From positions 1,601,001-1,665,000 of the forward strand of contig NZ_CP016268.1 of the NCBI RefSeq assembly GCF_001677435.1: a stretch of 64,000 bases of DNA, in the 5' to 3' direction. A program made the position numbers and the translations under genes. This DNA comes from Woeseia oceani (lineage in GTDB: Bacteria; Pseudomonadota; Gammaproteobacteria; Steroidobacterales; Woeseiaceae). The notes below the pieces were generated by a model, which saw nothing but the letters and a program-made list of their open reading frames with translations, made no database searches and was not told where the DNA came from. Below are positions 43,968-51,832 of the stretch, in pieces (the first letter of the stretch is position 1; each line of letters starts with the position of its first letter).

Positions 43968-45719
43968 TCAGGCGCTCTTGGCCAAAGCCCCCGTCACCTT
44001 GGCATGTTCTTCTTTCAGCGCGGCCGGCAGTCTGTCGCCGTAACTGTTCAGGTATTCACCCACTGCGGTCATTTCTTCGCGCCACTGTTCGGCGTTCACC
44101 GACAACAGTGCATCCAGTGCCCCTTCTCTGATATTCAGGCCGCTGGTGTCGATATCTTCCGGTTTCGGCAGATAGCCTATCGGCGTTTCGTTGGCCTCAA
44201 CGCGCTGCTCGCAACGATCAATTATCCAACGTAACACCCGCAGGTTGTCGCCGAATCCAGGCCAGAGGAACTTGCCGTTCTCATCCTGGCGAAACCAGTT
44301 GACGTGGAAGACGCGTGGCAGCTTCGTAGAGCGATCTGCAAACGACAACCAATGCGCCCAGTAGTCGGCAAAGTTGTAGCCGCAGAACGGTTTCATGGCC
44401 ATCGGGTCACGGCGTACAACGCCGACTGCGCCGGTCGCCGCCGCCGTGGTTTCGGAGGCAACACCGGCACCAACCAGCACCCCGTGGCGCCAATCGCGTG
44501 CTTCATACACGAGCGGTGCCAGTTCCTTGCGGCGACCGCCAAAGACGATGGCCGACAGAGGCACGCCATCCGGTGCTTCGGCAAGCGACGAGTAACTCGG
44601 GTTCTTCGTCGCCGATACGGTGAAGCGGGAATTCGGGTGGGCGGCGGGGCCATTGGCCGCCACGTAAGGTTTGCCGTGCCAGTCCGTTGCCGGCTCGCCT
44701 TCTTTCTTGTCTTCCCACCACGGCTGATTGTCAGCCGTAGTCGCGACATTGGTAAAGATAGTGTCGCTTTGAATCATGTCGTACGCGTTCTTGTTGGTCT
44801 TCGCGTTGGTGCCTGGAACCACGCCGAAGTAGCCGGACTCCGGATTGATGGCGCGCAGCTGACCGTTGTCGTCCAGATGTAACCAGGCGATATCGTCGCC
44901 CAGTGTCCAGATCTTCCAGCCCGGGTGAGACTCGGGGGGGATGAGCATGGCGAGATTGGTTTTGCCGCAGGCTGACGGGAACGCGCAGGCGACGTAGCTC
45001 GTTTCGCCTTGCGGGTTTTCGATGCCAACGATCAGCATGTGCTCAGCCAGCCAACCTTCCTCGCGAGCCTGGTAGCTGGCAATTCGCAGCGCGTGGCATT
45101 TCTTGCCGAGCAGGGCATTGCCGCCGTAACCGGAGCCGATGCTCTTGATGGTCAGCTCGTCCGGGAAGTGCATGATAAAACGCTTCTCGGGATCAAGGTC
45201 ACCGGTGGAATGCAGCCCTTTAACAAAGCTGCCTTCACGCTCGATACGCTCCAGTGCTGGCTGGCCCATCCGTGTCATGATGCGCATGTTCGCGACGACG
45301 TACGGGCTGTCGGTAATCTCCACGCCAAGGCGGGCATAGGGCGAGTCAATAGGGCCCATGCAGTAGGGGATCACGTACAGGGTGCGGCCGCGCATGGCGC
45401 CGTCAAACAAGGCATCGATCTTGGCGTGTGCGTCGGCCGGTGCCATCCAGTGATTATTGGGTCCGGCATCGTCCCGTTCGGGCGTGCACACAAACGTTAG
45501 GTGTTCGACCCGGGCGACGTCCGAGGGGTCTGACAGGTGCAGATAGCAATTCGGGTACGTTGCCTGATCCAGTTCGGAAAGCACGCCGCTGGCAAGCATC
45601 TCCTCCGTGAGTCGTTGATTCTCGGCATCGCTGCCGTCACACCAATGTATTTGGTCCGGTTTAGTCAGAGTCGCAACCGAGTCTACCCAGTCTGCAAGTG
45701 CCGCAAGCCTTGTCGTCAT
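43968..45719 (-). CDS. pckG: Phosphoenolpyruvate carboxykinase (GTP)
   Basis: The 583-residue enzyme converts oxaloacetate and GTP to phosphoenolpyruvate, GDP and CO2, the entry step of gluconeogenesis. Diagnostic segments are GPNNHWMAP, the GSGYGGNALLGKK loop, AFPSACGKTNLAM (P-loop-like kinase-1a motif with the active-site Cys), and NWFRQDENGKFLWPGFGDN. It is the GTP-type (PckG) enzyme, which in gammaproteobacteria is less common than ATP-type PckA. It is monocistronic and points leftward, convergent with the cyclase-FHA gene. Such an enzyme fits a heterotroph growing on amino acids and other C4-yielding compounds. Confidence 0.96.
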   Translation of the reverse strand: MTTRLAALADWVDSVATLTKPDQIHWCDGSDAENQRLTEEMLASGVLSELDQATYPNCYLHLSDPSDVARVEHLTFVCTPERDDAGPNNHWMAPADAHAKIDALFDGAMRGRTLYVIPYCMGPIDSPYARLGVEITDSPYVVANMRIMTRMGQPALERIEREGSFVKGLHSTGDLDPEKRFIMHFPDELTIKSIGSGYGGNALLGKKCHALRIASYQAREEGWLAEHMLIVGIENPQGETSYVACAFPSACGKTNLAMLIPPESHPGWKIWTLGDDIAWLHLDDNGQLRAINPESGYFGVVPGTNAKTNKNAYDMIQSDTIFTNVATTADNQPWWEDKKEGEPATDWHGKPYVAANGPAAHPNSRFTVSATKNPSYSSLAEAPDGVPLSAIVFGGRRKELAPLVYEARDWRHGVLVGAGVASETTAAATGAVGVVRRDPMAMKPFCGYNFADYWAHWLSFADRSTKLPRVFHVNWFRQDENGKFLWPGFGDNLRVLRWIIDRCEQRVEANETPIGYLPKPEDIDTSGLNIREGALDALLSVNAEQWREEMTAVGEYLNSYGDRLPAALKEEHAKVTGALAKSA

Positions 45720-45929
45720 TCTTCTTCTCTTTGTCGTAAGTGGTCCGATCTACATAGCGAGGGTGGCAAAACGGCCCAAGGGTCCGATGACCCGGGCCGT
45801 GATTGCGTGTCGATTATACAGAGCCGAACTCCAGAGTCCCGCCCTGTTTCACGTTTGGGAAACAGGGGGGTAGTTCTTCGGCGCCAGAATGGCGTCCAGA
45901 GGCTGTCATTCCGCCTGCAGACATTAGGC

Positions 45930-45968
45930 GAAAAAAAACCGTCTGCGCCGGGGGAGAGGCAGACGGTT
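45930..45968 (-). terminator. Intrinsic terminator after the phasin-like gene
   Basis: On the minus strand the arms AACCGTCTGC and GCAGACGGTT pair perfectly around a 12-base C-rich loop, followed by an uninterrupted T-tract (eight As on the plus strand at 45931-45938). It sits 77 bases beyond the stop codon of the phasin-like gene. Confidence 0.85.
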
Positions 45969-46044
45969 CAGGTTGCGCGTCTGTCGTACGCGCGCAATCT
46001 TTTTGCAGGTATTTGCCGCGGCGAATTGCCGTCGGTGTTGCCGA

Positions 46045-46635
46045 TCAGCTGGCGCTGGCGACTTTGTCCGCAGCGGCTGCAGTTTTTCCGGCGGCTTTCC
46101 TGACGACTTTTTTGCTGGTCTTTTTGGCAGACTTGCTGGCTTTCGCCACGGTCTTTTTGGTTGTTTTCGCGGCTTTACGGGCCGGTGCTTTCGCTACCTT
46201 GCGCGGCTTGCGCAGTGAGCCCAGCGTGTCTGCTACGACATCGCGGGCTTCGCTGCCAGCATCGAGCACGATGCCGAACGACGCTCTGGTGTCACGACCA
46301 AGGCGAGATAACTGTTCCGGCGTCAGACGAATCTGCTTTTTGACCAGATCACGCAAGCAGCTGGCGTCGGCAGCACTTTCAAAACGCAGGGCGATCAGGT
46401 CGAGCTGGTTGGCGGTCAGCGCAGTTTGCTGTTTCAGAATCCGGTCCGTTGTCCGGTGTGAAACTGCGGACAGCTTGAGGCCGAGGCCGGCCAGCGCCTG
46501 CAACGGCTTCTTGCCGGCGGTGACGCGTTGCGCCGCCCGCTTGCTGCGTTGTCGAGCACCATTGACGAGCGAGTGCAGGCCGCTGTCTGCGGCAGTGGCG
46601 ATCCGGTCCATCGACTGTTCTATAGGCTGGTTCAT
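46045..46635 (-). CDS. Phasin-like protein with a lysine/alanine-rich histone-H1-like tail
   Basis: The 196-residue protein has an amphipathic helical N-terminal part (~1-140: NQPIEQSMDRIATAADSG, LSAVSHRTTDRILKQQ, LTPEQLSRLGRDTRASFG) compatible with phasins, the proteins that coat polyhydroxyalkanoate granules. Residues ~143-190 are a Lys/Ala/Thr-rich tail with repeated AKxxxKK blocks, like histone H1 or the tail of PhaF. In PhaF the tail binds DNA and helps granule partitioning. The frame opens at 46689, but the ATG at 46635 has AGGGAC upstream. It is transcribed alone, with a strong terminator downstream. The phasin call rests on composition and layout; the alternative is a histone-H1-like nucleoid protein. 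Confidence 0.65.
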   Translation of the reverse strand: MNQPIEQSMDRIATAADSGLHSLVNGARQRSKRAAQRVTAGKKPLQALAGLGLKLSAVSHRTTDRILKQQTALTANQLDLIALRFESAADASCLRDLVKKQIRLTPEQLSRLGRDTRASFGIVLDAGSEARDVVADTLGSLRKPRKVAKAPARKAAKTTKKTVAKASKSAKKTSKKVVRKAAGKTAAAADKVASAS

Positions 46636-46812
46636 GGCTGTTGTCCCTGGGTAGAATATTGTGCAGTGCACCAATGTTGCGACGCACAATAGGGTTTCAG
46701 GGGCAGGCTGTCAAGAACAATTTGTGCGCTGCAACAAAGCGTCGGCGCGCTGGTCAGCCGCTATAAATATAATAAAAACAAATGATTATGGTTTGGGTGG
46801 GGGCGCGGAGCG

Positions 46813-47025
46813 TTACGCAGCGACGTCGTCTTGTGCGTCTTTTCGCCAGATGCTCAGCTGGCTGGGAGCCTGCACACCCATCTTCACCCGGCTGCCGCCC
46901 GCGGAGAACACGGTGATTTCGATGGGGCCGTCCTGAAACAGATCGGCGAGGGTCGTTTGCGGGTCCACGTCATCTGACGGTCGAATCACGATCGATTCAG
47001 CGTCCTTGCGGCTGATGATTAACAT
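46813..47025 (-). CDS. csrA: CsrA-like carbon storage / flagellar regulator with an extended loop
   Basis: The 70-residue protein starts MLIISRK and ends in VKMGVQAPSQLSIWRKD, the first and last parts of a CsrA fold, including Ile4 (Leu4 in E. coli) and the Arg equivalent to Arg44 that contact GGA sites in RNA. Compared with the 61-residue E. coli CsrA it has about 15 extra residues between strands 1 and 2 (roughly residues 15-32, RPSDDVDPQTTLADLFQD). It is the third gene after flgM and flgN on the minus strand and is probably cotranscribed with them from the sigma-28 promoter at 47885. It may therefore be a flagellum-dedicated CsrA paralogue. The variant loop makes its RNA target uncertain. 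Confidence 0.8.
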   Translation of the reverse strand: MLIISRKDAESIVIRPSDDVDPQTTLADLFQDGPIEITVFSAGGSRVKMGVQAPSQLSIWRKDAQDDVAA

Positions 47026-47053
47026 GGCTTGATTCCCTGTTCTGCGTAGTGCG

Positions 47054-47509
47054 TCAGGCCTGCGCCAGCGCCCGGGACTGGGCGGCTGGACGGTCACCTG
47101 AGGGGCCGTAGGTGGATTGGCGCTCGCCGGAAATGACGGCCAGCGCTGCGGAAATCTGTTGGTGGCGCAGCCGGATGATTGCACCATTGGTTTGGTTTTC
47201 GGCCTGGCAGCGGGCTGCGAGGTCCAGGTAGCGTTGCCAGTTCGCGGCACTGCGAGTCCCGTCTAACAAGCGCTGCATCCCGGCGTCGTCGTTGCCGAGC
47301 TTACGTTGCTGCAACAGGTCTGTGCGCTGTGCCTCGAGTTTCTCGAGTTCGTCGAGGCAGGCTTGCTTTTCGCCGGCCAGTTCGAGCAGCTGGGTCGCAT
47401 CCTGGGTTTCCAGGGCTGCGCGTTCGCGACCGAGACACGCCAAGAGGCGACTGGCCCCGTCTATGCCGTTGTCAATGACGTTCTCAAGTTGGGTCGCTGT
47501 TGACGGCAT
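47054..47509 (-). CDS. flgN: Flagellar export chaperone FlgN
   Basis: This 151-residue, almost wholly helical protein matches FlgN, the cytoplasmic chaperone for the hook-filament junction proteins FlgK and FlgL. An N-terminal helix (TQLENVIDNGIDGASRLL) leads to a long coiled-coil with LLELAGEKQACLDELEKLE, and later NGAIIRLRHQQISAAL, the conserved FlgN C-terminal motif. A GTG at 47512 is an alternative start at better spacing from a GGAG. It begins a few bases after the flgM stop, so the two are coupled. flgK and flgL are encoded further right on the other strand. Confidence 0.88.
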   Translation of the reverse strand: MPSTATQLENVIDNGIDGASRLLACLGRERAALETQDATQLLELAGEKQACLDELEKLEAQRTDLLQQRKLGNDDAGMQRLLDGTRSAANWQRYLDLAARCQAENQTNGAIIRLRHQQISAALAVISGERQSTYGPSGDRPAAQSRALAQA

Positions 47510-47514
47510 CACGC

Positions 47515-47847
47515 TCAGGCTCCGAACTCGCGTTCGCTACGAATCAATGCATCAGCAATCTTGCTCGCGTCGATTTCGTAGTCGCCTTTGGCTATCGCCG
47601 TTTTGACCGCTTCGACCCGGGAGGCATCGATATCAGGCAGGGAGGATAGTGTTTTATCCAGTCTTTCCAATAGCTTGGCACCACTGGTCAATTCAACGGT
47701 GTCACTGCCTGCGGTACTGTCCGGTGCCTGACGATGCTCTTCGGCACGGCGGGATTCGCCGGTCGACGTCGCGTCTCTGGCGCCACCTATTTTGTCCGAA
47801 ATTTTCGTCAGCATGTTTGGATCCACCGGTTTTATCGTGTTAGACAT
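47515..47847 (-). CDS. flgM: Anti-sigma-28 factor FlgM
   Basis: The 110-residue protein has the FlgM layout: a disordered polar N-terminal half (SNTIKPVDPNMLTKISD, then a Thr/Ser/Arg/Glu-rich stretch) and a C-terminal sigma-binding part with VELTSGAKLLERLDKTL and YEIDASKIADALIRSE. FlgM holds FliA (sigma-28) inactive until the hook is complete and FlgM is exported. The frame opens at 47865, but the ATG at 47847 follows GAGGGTTGGG. A textbook sigma-28 promoter lies 38 bases upstream, giving the usual feedback in which FliA drives its own inhibitor. flgN and csrA follow in the same direction. Confidence 0.93.
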   Translation of the reverse strand: MSNTIKPVDPNMLTKISDKIGGARDATSTGESRRAEEHRQAPDSTAGSDTVELTSGAKLLERLDKTLSSLPDIDASRVEAVKTAIAKGDYEIDASKIADALIRSEREFGA

Positions 47848-47884
47848 AATCCCAACCCTCAACAATCATTGCTGCTCAAGCCCG

Positions 47885-47911
47885 TTATCGGCCACCGGCC
47901 GCGCAACTTTA
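47885..47911 (-). promoter_or_regulatory. Sigma-28 (FliA) promoter for flgM-flgN-csrA
   Basis: On the minus strand TAAAGTTG, an 11-base spacer and GCCGATAA match the FliA consensus (TAAAGTTT-N11-GCCGATAA) at 15 of 16 positions. Confidence 0.88.
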
Positions 47912-47962
47912 GCTTTTTGCAGATATTAATAATGAAACTGCTCTCGCCAGCCCGTGACTCCG

Positions 47963-48655
47963 TTACTGGACCAGCACCTCAACCCGTTCGGCCGAACGCA
48001 CGATGCCCTCGACCACCCGGCCGGAACTCGTGTTCTCGACCCGTATTCTTTGATTCAGTGCGCCATCCATAAGTGCTTTGCCGGTCATCCGGATGCTGAT
48101 GGCGTCGGTAGCCGCGTTCAGGGTTACCGTTTGTCCGCGGCGTATTAACAGTGCAGCCTGCAATGCCCCCGGAGTCACGATATTCCCGGCGCGCAGGGAT
48201 TGCTTCAGTCTGTGGCCGACGGCTTCGTCAATCGAGGCTAGGTAGCCGCCCGGCAATCGGGAGACATCGCGTTTCTCCCGTTTCAGGTCGGCCGCCGTCA
48301 ATGCGTGACCACGCGGCAGGTTGTTCGCCAGCACCAGTACGGTTTCGGTCACCACGATATTCACCGGTACATAGACTTTCCATGGCTGCGGACCGGTACA
48401 GCGGACTCCTACTATAGTGCGCTGGCGGATTTTCGCGCCGTCGCGGAGGTACGCCTGCAATGGTTGCTCACAGCTGGCGAGTCGCAATCGTTGATCCAGG
48501 GGTACCGCGCTCGCCGTACCGCCCGTGGCACGCGCGGCAAGAAAAGCTTCTGCGGTCCGTTCGATCTCGGCGAGCGCTTGCAAGCCATCGTTCTGTTCCG
48601 CGGCAGCGGCAAACGGTGCCAAACACAGAATCCACCACAGCTGTGTCGCTTGCAT
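47963..48655 (-). CDS. flgA: Flagellar P-ring assembly chaperone FlgA
   Basis: The 230-residue protein begins with the signal peptide MQATQLWWILCLAPFAAAA and continues with a FlgA/SAF-type domain: LRLASCEQPLQAYL, VGVRCTGPQPWKVYVPV, the AADLKREKRDVSRLPGGYL segment, and a C-terminal GQTVTLNAATDAISIRMTG and GKALMDGALNQRIRVEN. It assists FlgI to form the P ring in the periplasm. The frame opens to 48913. An upstream ATG at 48727 has a GAGGAA leader and would give a 24-residue longer N-terminus; both starts are possible. A sigma-54 promoter at 48816-48831 precedes either. It diverges from flgB. Confidence 0.92.
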   Translation of the reverse strand: MQATQLWWILCLAPFAAAAEQNDGLQALAEIERTAEAFLAARATGGTASAVPLDQRLRLASCEQPLQAYLRDGAKIRQRTIVGVRCTGPQPWKVYVPVNIVVTETVLVLANNLPRGHALTAADLKREKRDVSRLPGGYLASIDEAVGHRLKQSLRAGNIVTPGALQAALLIRRGQTVTLNAATDAISIRMTGKALMDGALNQRIRVENTSSGRVVEGIVRSAERVEVLVQ

Positions 48656-48815
48656 AACGTCAGTTACACGACGGCACCCGCTTTGCGGCGTCAATAGTTC
48701 GACGAATTTCCGGTAGCCCCTGGCCATTGGCGTTGCAGTTCCTCTTGAATTCAGTGGCCCGCCGGGCAACGGCGTTATTCCGTCAGCGGGCGAACAGTTC
48801 TTGTCTATAGGCCAA

Positions 48816-48831
48816 TGCAAGAGACATGCCA
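48816..48831 (-). promoter_or_regulatory. Sigma-54 promoter for flgA
   Basis: On the minus strand TGGCAT, five bases and TTGCA match the -24/-12 RpoN consensus TGGCAC-N5-TTGCA, with one mismatch. It sits 160 bases upstream of the flgA ATG at 48655, or about 88 bases from the alternative ATG at 48727. Confidence 0.72.
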
Positions 48832-48975
48832 GCGCCTCTGGAGATGAAATCGCGGCCGAATGAACCAGTCTTTGCCGCTTTTCCGGCAAGCCTTTGCCGC
48901 TTTGACGATCCAATGGCTATCGGCAGCCGCTCGCGAAACTTTAGCGAGGAATCGTCACTGCTGGGTTTCCCCGGG

Positions 48976-48993
48976 TTGGCATGGCAGTTGCAT
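48976..48993 (+). promoter_or_regulatory. Sigma-54 promoter for the flgBCDEFGHIJKL operon
   Basis: TTGGCATGGCAGTTGCAT carries TGGCA at -24 and TTGCA at -12 with the correct N5 spacing. It lies about 43 bases upstream of the flgB ATG. It is back-to-back with the flgA promoter, so a shared upstream activator site for FleQ or FlrC is plausible. Confidence 0.82.
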
Positions 48994-49035
48994 AGCTATT
49001 TGCAGCAAGTATTGGAGCCTTCGGGAATACGGATC

Positions 49036-49434
49036 ATGAAAATTCAGGCATTTGCCACACACGAACACGCTTTACGAGTGCGCGCACAGCGCAACGAAGT
49101 GCTGTCGTCGAACATTGCCAACGCTGATACGCCGAATTACAAGGCCCGCGATCTGGATTTTGCCTCGGCGCTTAAACATGCCCAGGGCGGTCCGGGCGGC
49201 GCATTGCCAATGAAGACCACGAGCACGCTGCACAACCAGGGGGTCGGTTTTACTTCAACCGGCGCCGAACTGAAATTCCGCGTGCCGACTCAGCCGACGC
49301 TGGATGGCAATACGGTTGAAACCGACGTTGAACAAGCTGCATTCGCCGAGAACGCCGTGCAATACCGCGCCAGTCTGACGTTTCTGAACGGTGCAATTTC
49401 CGGCTTGCGTTACGCGATCAAGGGAGGTGACTGA
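49036..49434 (+). CDS. flgB: Flagellar basal-body rod protein FlgB
   Basis: The 132-residue protein is the proximal rod subunit. The rod/hook motif is intact: RAQRNEVLSSNIANADTPNY, followed by KARDLDFASALK, and a C-terminal FAENAVQYRASLTFLNG helix. The reading frame continues upstream to 48826, but the ATG at 49036 is the family start. It leads the long rod-hook operon, and its stop overlaps the flgC start by one base. Confidence 0.95.
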   Translation: MKIQAFATHEHALRVRAQRNEVLSSNIANADTPNYKARDLDFASALKHAQGGPGGALPMKTTSTLHNQGVGFTSTGAELKFRVPTQPTLDGNTVETDVEQAAFAENAVQYRASLTFLNGAISGLRYAIKGGD

Positions 49435-49853
49435 TGTCACTGTTTAAAGTATTCGATGTCGCCGGCAGTGCGATGAACGCGCAGTCGGTACGGCTCAACG
49501 TCACGGCCAGTAACCTGGCCAATGCCGGTAGCGTAAGTGGCGATCCCGATAAAGTGTATCGGGCCAAGCAGCCGGTGTTCGCAACCTTTAATGACGCGCT
49601 GGTCGCGCAAACGGGAGTGAGCGGTGTCCGCCTGACCGGGGTTACTGAAAGCACGGCGCCGCTTAACGTGCAATACCGGCCGGATCACCCCGATGCGGAT
49701 GCCGACGGCAATGTCTACGTCAGCAATGTCAGTACGGTTGAAGAGATGGTCAACATGATGTCGGCCTCCCGCTCTTATCAGAACAACGTTGAAATGATTA
49801 ACACGACCCGCGATCTGTTGTTGCAGACGCTGGCGCTTGGCCGTCAGGGCTAG
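49434..49853 (+). CDS. flgC: Flagellar basal-body rod protein FlgC
   Basis: The 139-residue rod subunit shows the N-terminal rod motif AQSVRLNVTASNLANAGS, a middle with VYRAKQPVF, and the conserved C-terminal VSTVEEMVNMMSASRSYQNN with RDLLLQTLALG. Its ATG shares a base with the flgB TGA, so translation is coupled. It assembles after FlgB in the proximal rod. Confidence 0.96.
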   Translation: MSLFKVFDVAGSAMNAQSVRLNVTASNLANAGSVSGDPDKVYRAKQPVFATFNDALVAQTGVSGVRLTGVTESTAPLNVQYRPDHPDADADGNVYVSNVSTVEEMVNMMSASRSYQNNVEMINTTRDLLLQTLALGRQG

Positions 49854-49866
49854 CACTCAAGGATGA

Positions 49867-50541
49867 ATGACAACTATGAATGAAATTAACGCGTTCGACA
49901 GCCTGGGAATAGGTCAGCCGACCGTCGATAACTCGGCGCGTACCGAGCTGGGCCAGGAAGCCTTCATGACCCTGATGATGGCTCAGTTTCGCAATCAGGA
50001 CCCATTCGAGCCGATGGACAATGGTGACTTCCTTGGGCAGCTCGCGCAGTTCGGTACCGTCAGCGGGATCGACGAGCTGAATGGCGCGTTCTCCGGCCTG
50101 CAGTCTTCCATTCAGTCGGACCAGGCGTTGCAGGCAGCGAACCTGGTTGGGCGCACCGTATTGGCCGAGTCCGGTACAGGCTCAGTCAGTAACGGTGGCG
50201 GTGTTGCCGGCGCGGTTGAATTGCCGTCGAGTGTCAGCAATGTGCAAATCGAGATAACCGATGCCAGCGGTCAGCTTGTGCGGCGTTTTGATATTGGTGC
50301 ACAACAGGCCGGGGTCTCCCGCTTTAACTGGGATGGACTGAATGACAGCGGCCAGCAGGTCGCTGACGGCCAGTACGAGATTGCTGCACGCGTCCAGTAC
50401 GGCAACGAAATTGAAAGCGTGCCGACGTTGATCGAATCAAATATTGCCAGTGTCACGCTGGGCCGCGGTGGCTCGGGATTGACATTGAACCTGGCTGGCG
50501 GCGAGCAGATGTCTCTCGCCCGCGTCCGCCAGATTAACTAA
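49867..50541 (+). CDS. flgD: Flagellar hook-capping protein FlgD
   Basis: The 224-residue scaffold protein caps the growing hook. The N-terminal FlgD signature is LGQEAFMTLMMAQFRNQDP with NGDFLGQLAQFGTV. A C-terminal FLG-D tudor/Ig-like part contains VRRFDIGAQQAGVSRFNWDG and VADGQYEIAARV. It is followed directly by the hook gene flgE, the usual order. Confidence 0.95.
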   Translation: MTTMNEINAFDSLGIGQPTVDNSARTELGQEAFMTLMMAQFRNQDPFEPMDNGDFLGQLAQFGTVSGIDELNGAFSGLQSSIQSDQALQAANLVGRTVLAESGTGSVSNGGGVAGAVELPSSVSNVQIEITDASGQLVRRFDIGAQQAGVSRFNWDGLNDSGQQVADGQYEIAARVQYGNEIESVPTLIESNIASVTLGRGGSGLTLNLAGGEQMSLARVRQIN

Positions 50542-50577
50542 ACAAATTAGAAACGGAATTCACTCAGGAGATACACC

Positions 50578-51795
50578 ATGCCATTTGCGATAGCTCTCAG
50601 CGGATTGAACGCTGCATCGGCAGATCTGGAAGTTACTGCCAACAACGTCGCCAACGTAAACACGAACGGCTTCAAAGAATCGCGCGCTCAGTTCGCCGAG
50701 GTCTTTGCCGTCGGCACCCAAAGCGTTGGCTCCAGTGCCTCGGGCAGCGGCGTGCGCCTGTCTTCGGTCGCGCAGCAGTTCACGCAAGGCAATATTGACT
50801 TCACAGACAATGCCCTCGATCTGGCCATTGGCGGCGAAGGCTTTTTCGTGCTCAGCGACAACGGCGCCCGAACTTACACCCGTGCCGGTGCCTTCGGGGT
50901 CGACAATCAAGGCTACGTAACTAACGCGCAGGGCGCGCGGTTGCAGTCCTACCCGTTCGCCGGCAACGGTCTGTTCAATACCGGTACGCCGACGGATCTG
51001 CAGTTGACGACGGGCGCAAACCCGCCATCCGCCACCACGGTTTCCAATTTCGGACTGAATCTGCCGGCCAATGCGACCACCCCGACCAACCCGGTGTTCG
51101 ATCCTGCAGACCCAGCGAGCTTCAACCACACGACCTCGGTAACGATTTATGACTCACTGGGTGCGGCACATACCGCAACCGTTTACTTCATTAAGGACGC
51201 AGCACCCAACACCTGGAACACCGAGGTGGAGATCGACGGCACTGCCGTTGCCGGGTCTACCCAAATCACGTTCAACAACGATGGCAGTCTCAATACGCCA
51301 GCCAGCGGCAACATGACTCTCGCTGCATACACGCCTTCTACGGGTGCTGCAGACATTGCCATGGACCTTAACTTTTCAACGGCCACGCAGTTCGGCAGCA
51401 ACTTCGGTGTGAACTCACTCTCGCAGGACGGCTACACAACGGGCCGACTGACCGGCGTCAGCGTTGATGCGGAGGGTGTGGTTTTTGCCCGCTTCACCAA
51501 CGGACAGTCGACATCACTGGGTAAGCTGGCATTGGCCAACTTTGTAAACCCGCAGGGCTTGCAGCAACTCGGCGATACCAACTGGGGACAATCGTTTGCC
51601 TCGGGTGATGCCTTGCTCGGCGAAGCCGGTACCGCATCGTTCGGCAATATTCAGTCCGGTGCACTCGAAGCGTCCAACGTGGATCTGACCGCTCAGCTGG
51701 TACAGATGATTACGGCGCAGCGAAATTTCCAGGCGAATGCCCAGATGATTTCCACGGCTGACACCGTTACCCAAACCGTCATCAATATCCGCTAG
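50578..51795 (+). CDS. flgE: Flagellar hook protein FlgE
   Basis: The 405-residue hook subunit has the N-terminal ADLEVTANNVANVNTNGFK motif, NALDLAIGGEGFFVLSDNG, a central hook domain (~130-290) with VTIYDSLGAAHTATVYF, and the C-terminal VDLTAQLVQMITAQRNFQAN. A good leader (CAGGAG) precedes the ATG. Length is close to the E. coli protein (402). It is exported through the type III flagellar system without a signal peptide. Confidence 0.96.
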   Translation: MPFAIALSGLNAASADLEVTANNVANVNTNGFKESRAQFAEVFAVGTQSVGSSASGSGVRLSSVAQQFTQGNIDFTDNALDLAIGGEGFFVLSDNGARTYTRAGAFGVDNQGYVTNAQGARLQSYPFAGNGLFNTGTPTDLQLTTGANPPSATTVSNFGLNLPANATTPTNPVFDPADPASFNHTTSVTIYDSLGAAHTATVYFIKDAAPNTWNTEVEIDGTAVAGSTQITFNNDGSLNTPASGNMTLAAYTPSTGAADIAMDLNFSTATQFGSNFGVNSLSQDGYTTGRLTGVSVDAEGVVFARFTNGQSTSLGKLALANFVNPQGLQQLGDTNWGQSFASGDALLGEAGTASFGNIQSGALEASNVDLTAQLVQMITAQRNFQANAQMISTADTVTQTVINIR

Positions 51796-51832
51796 TACGA
51801 CAGACGGTAACCGGACCTAAGGGAGCAGGCAC

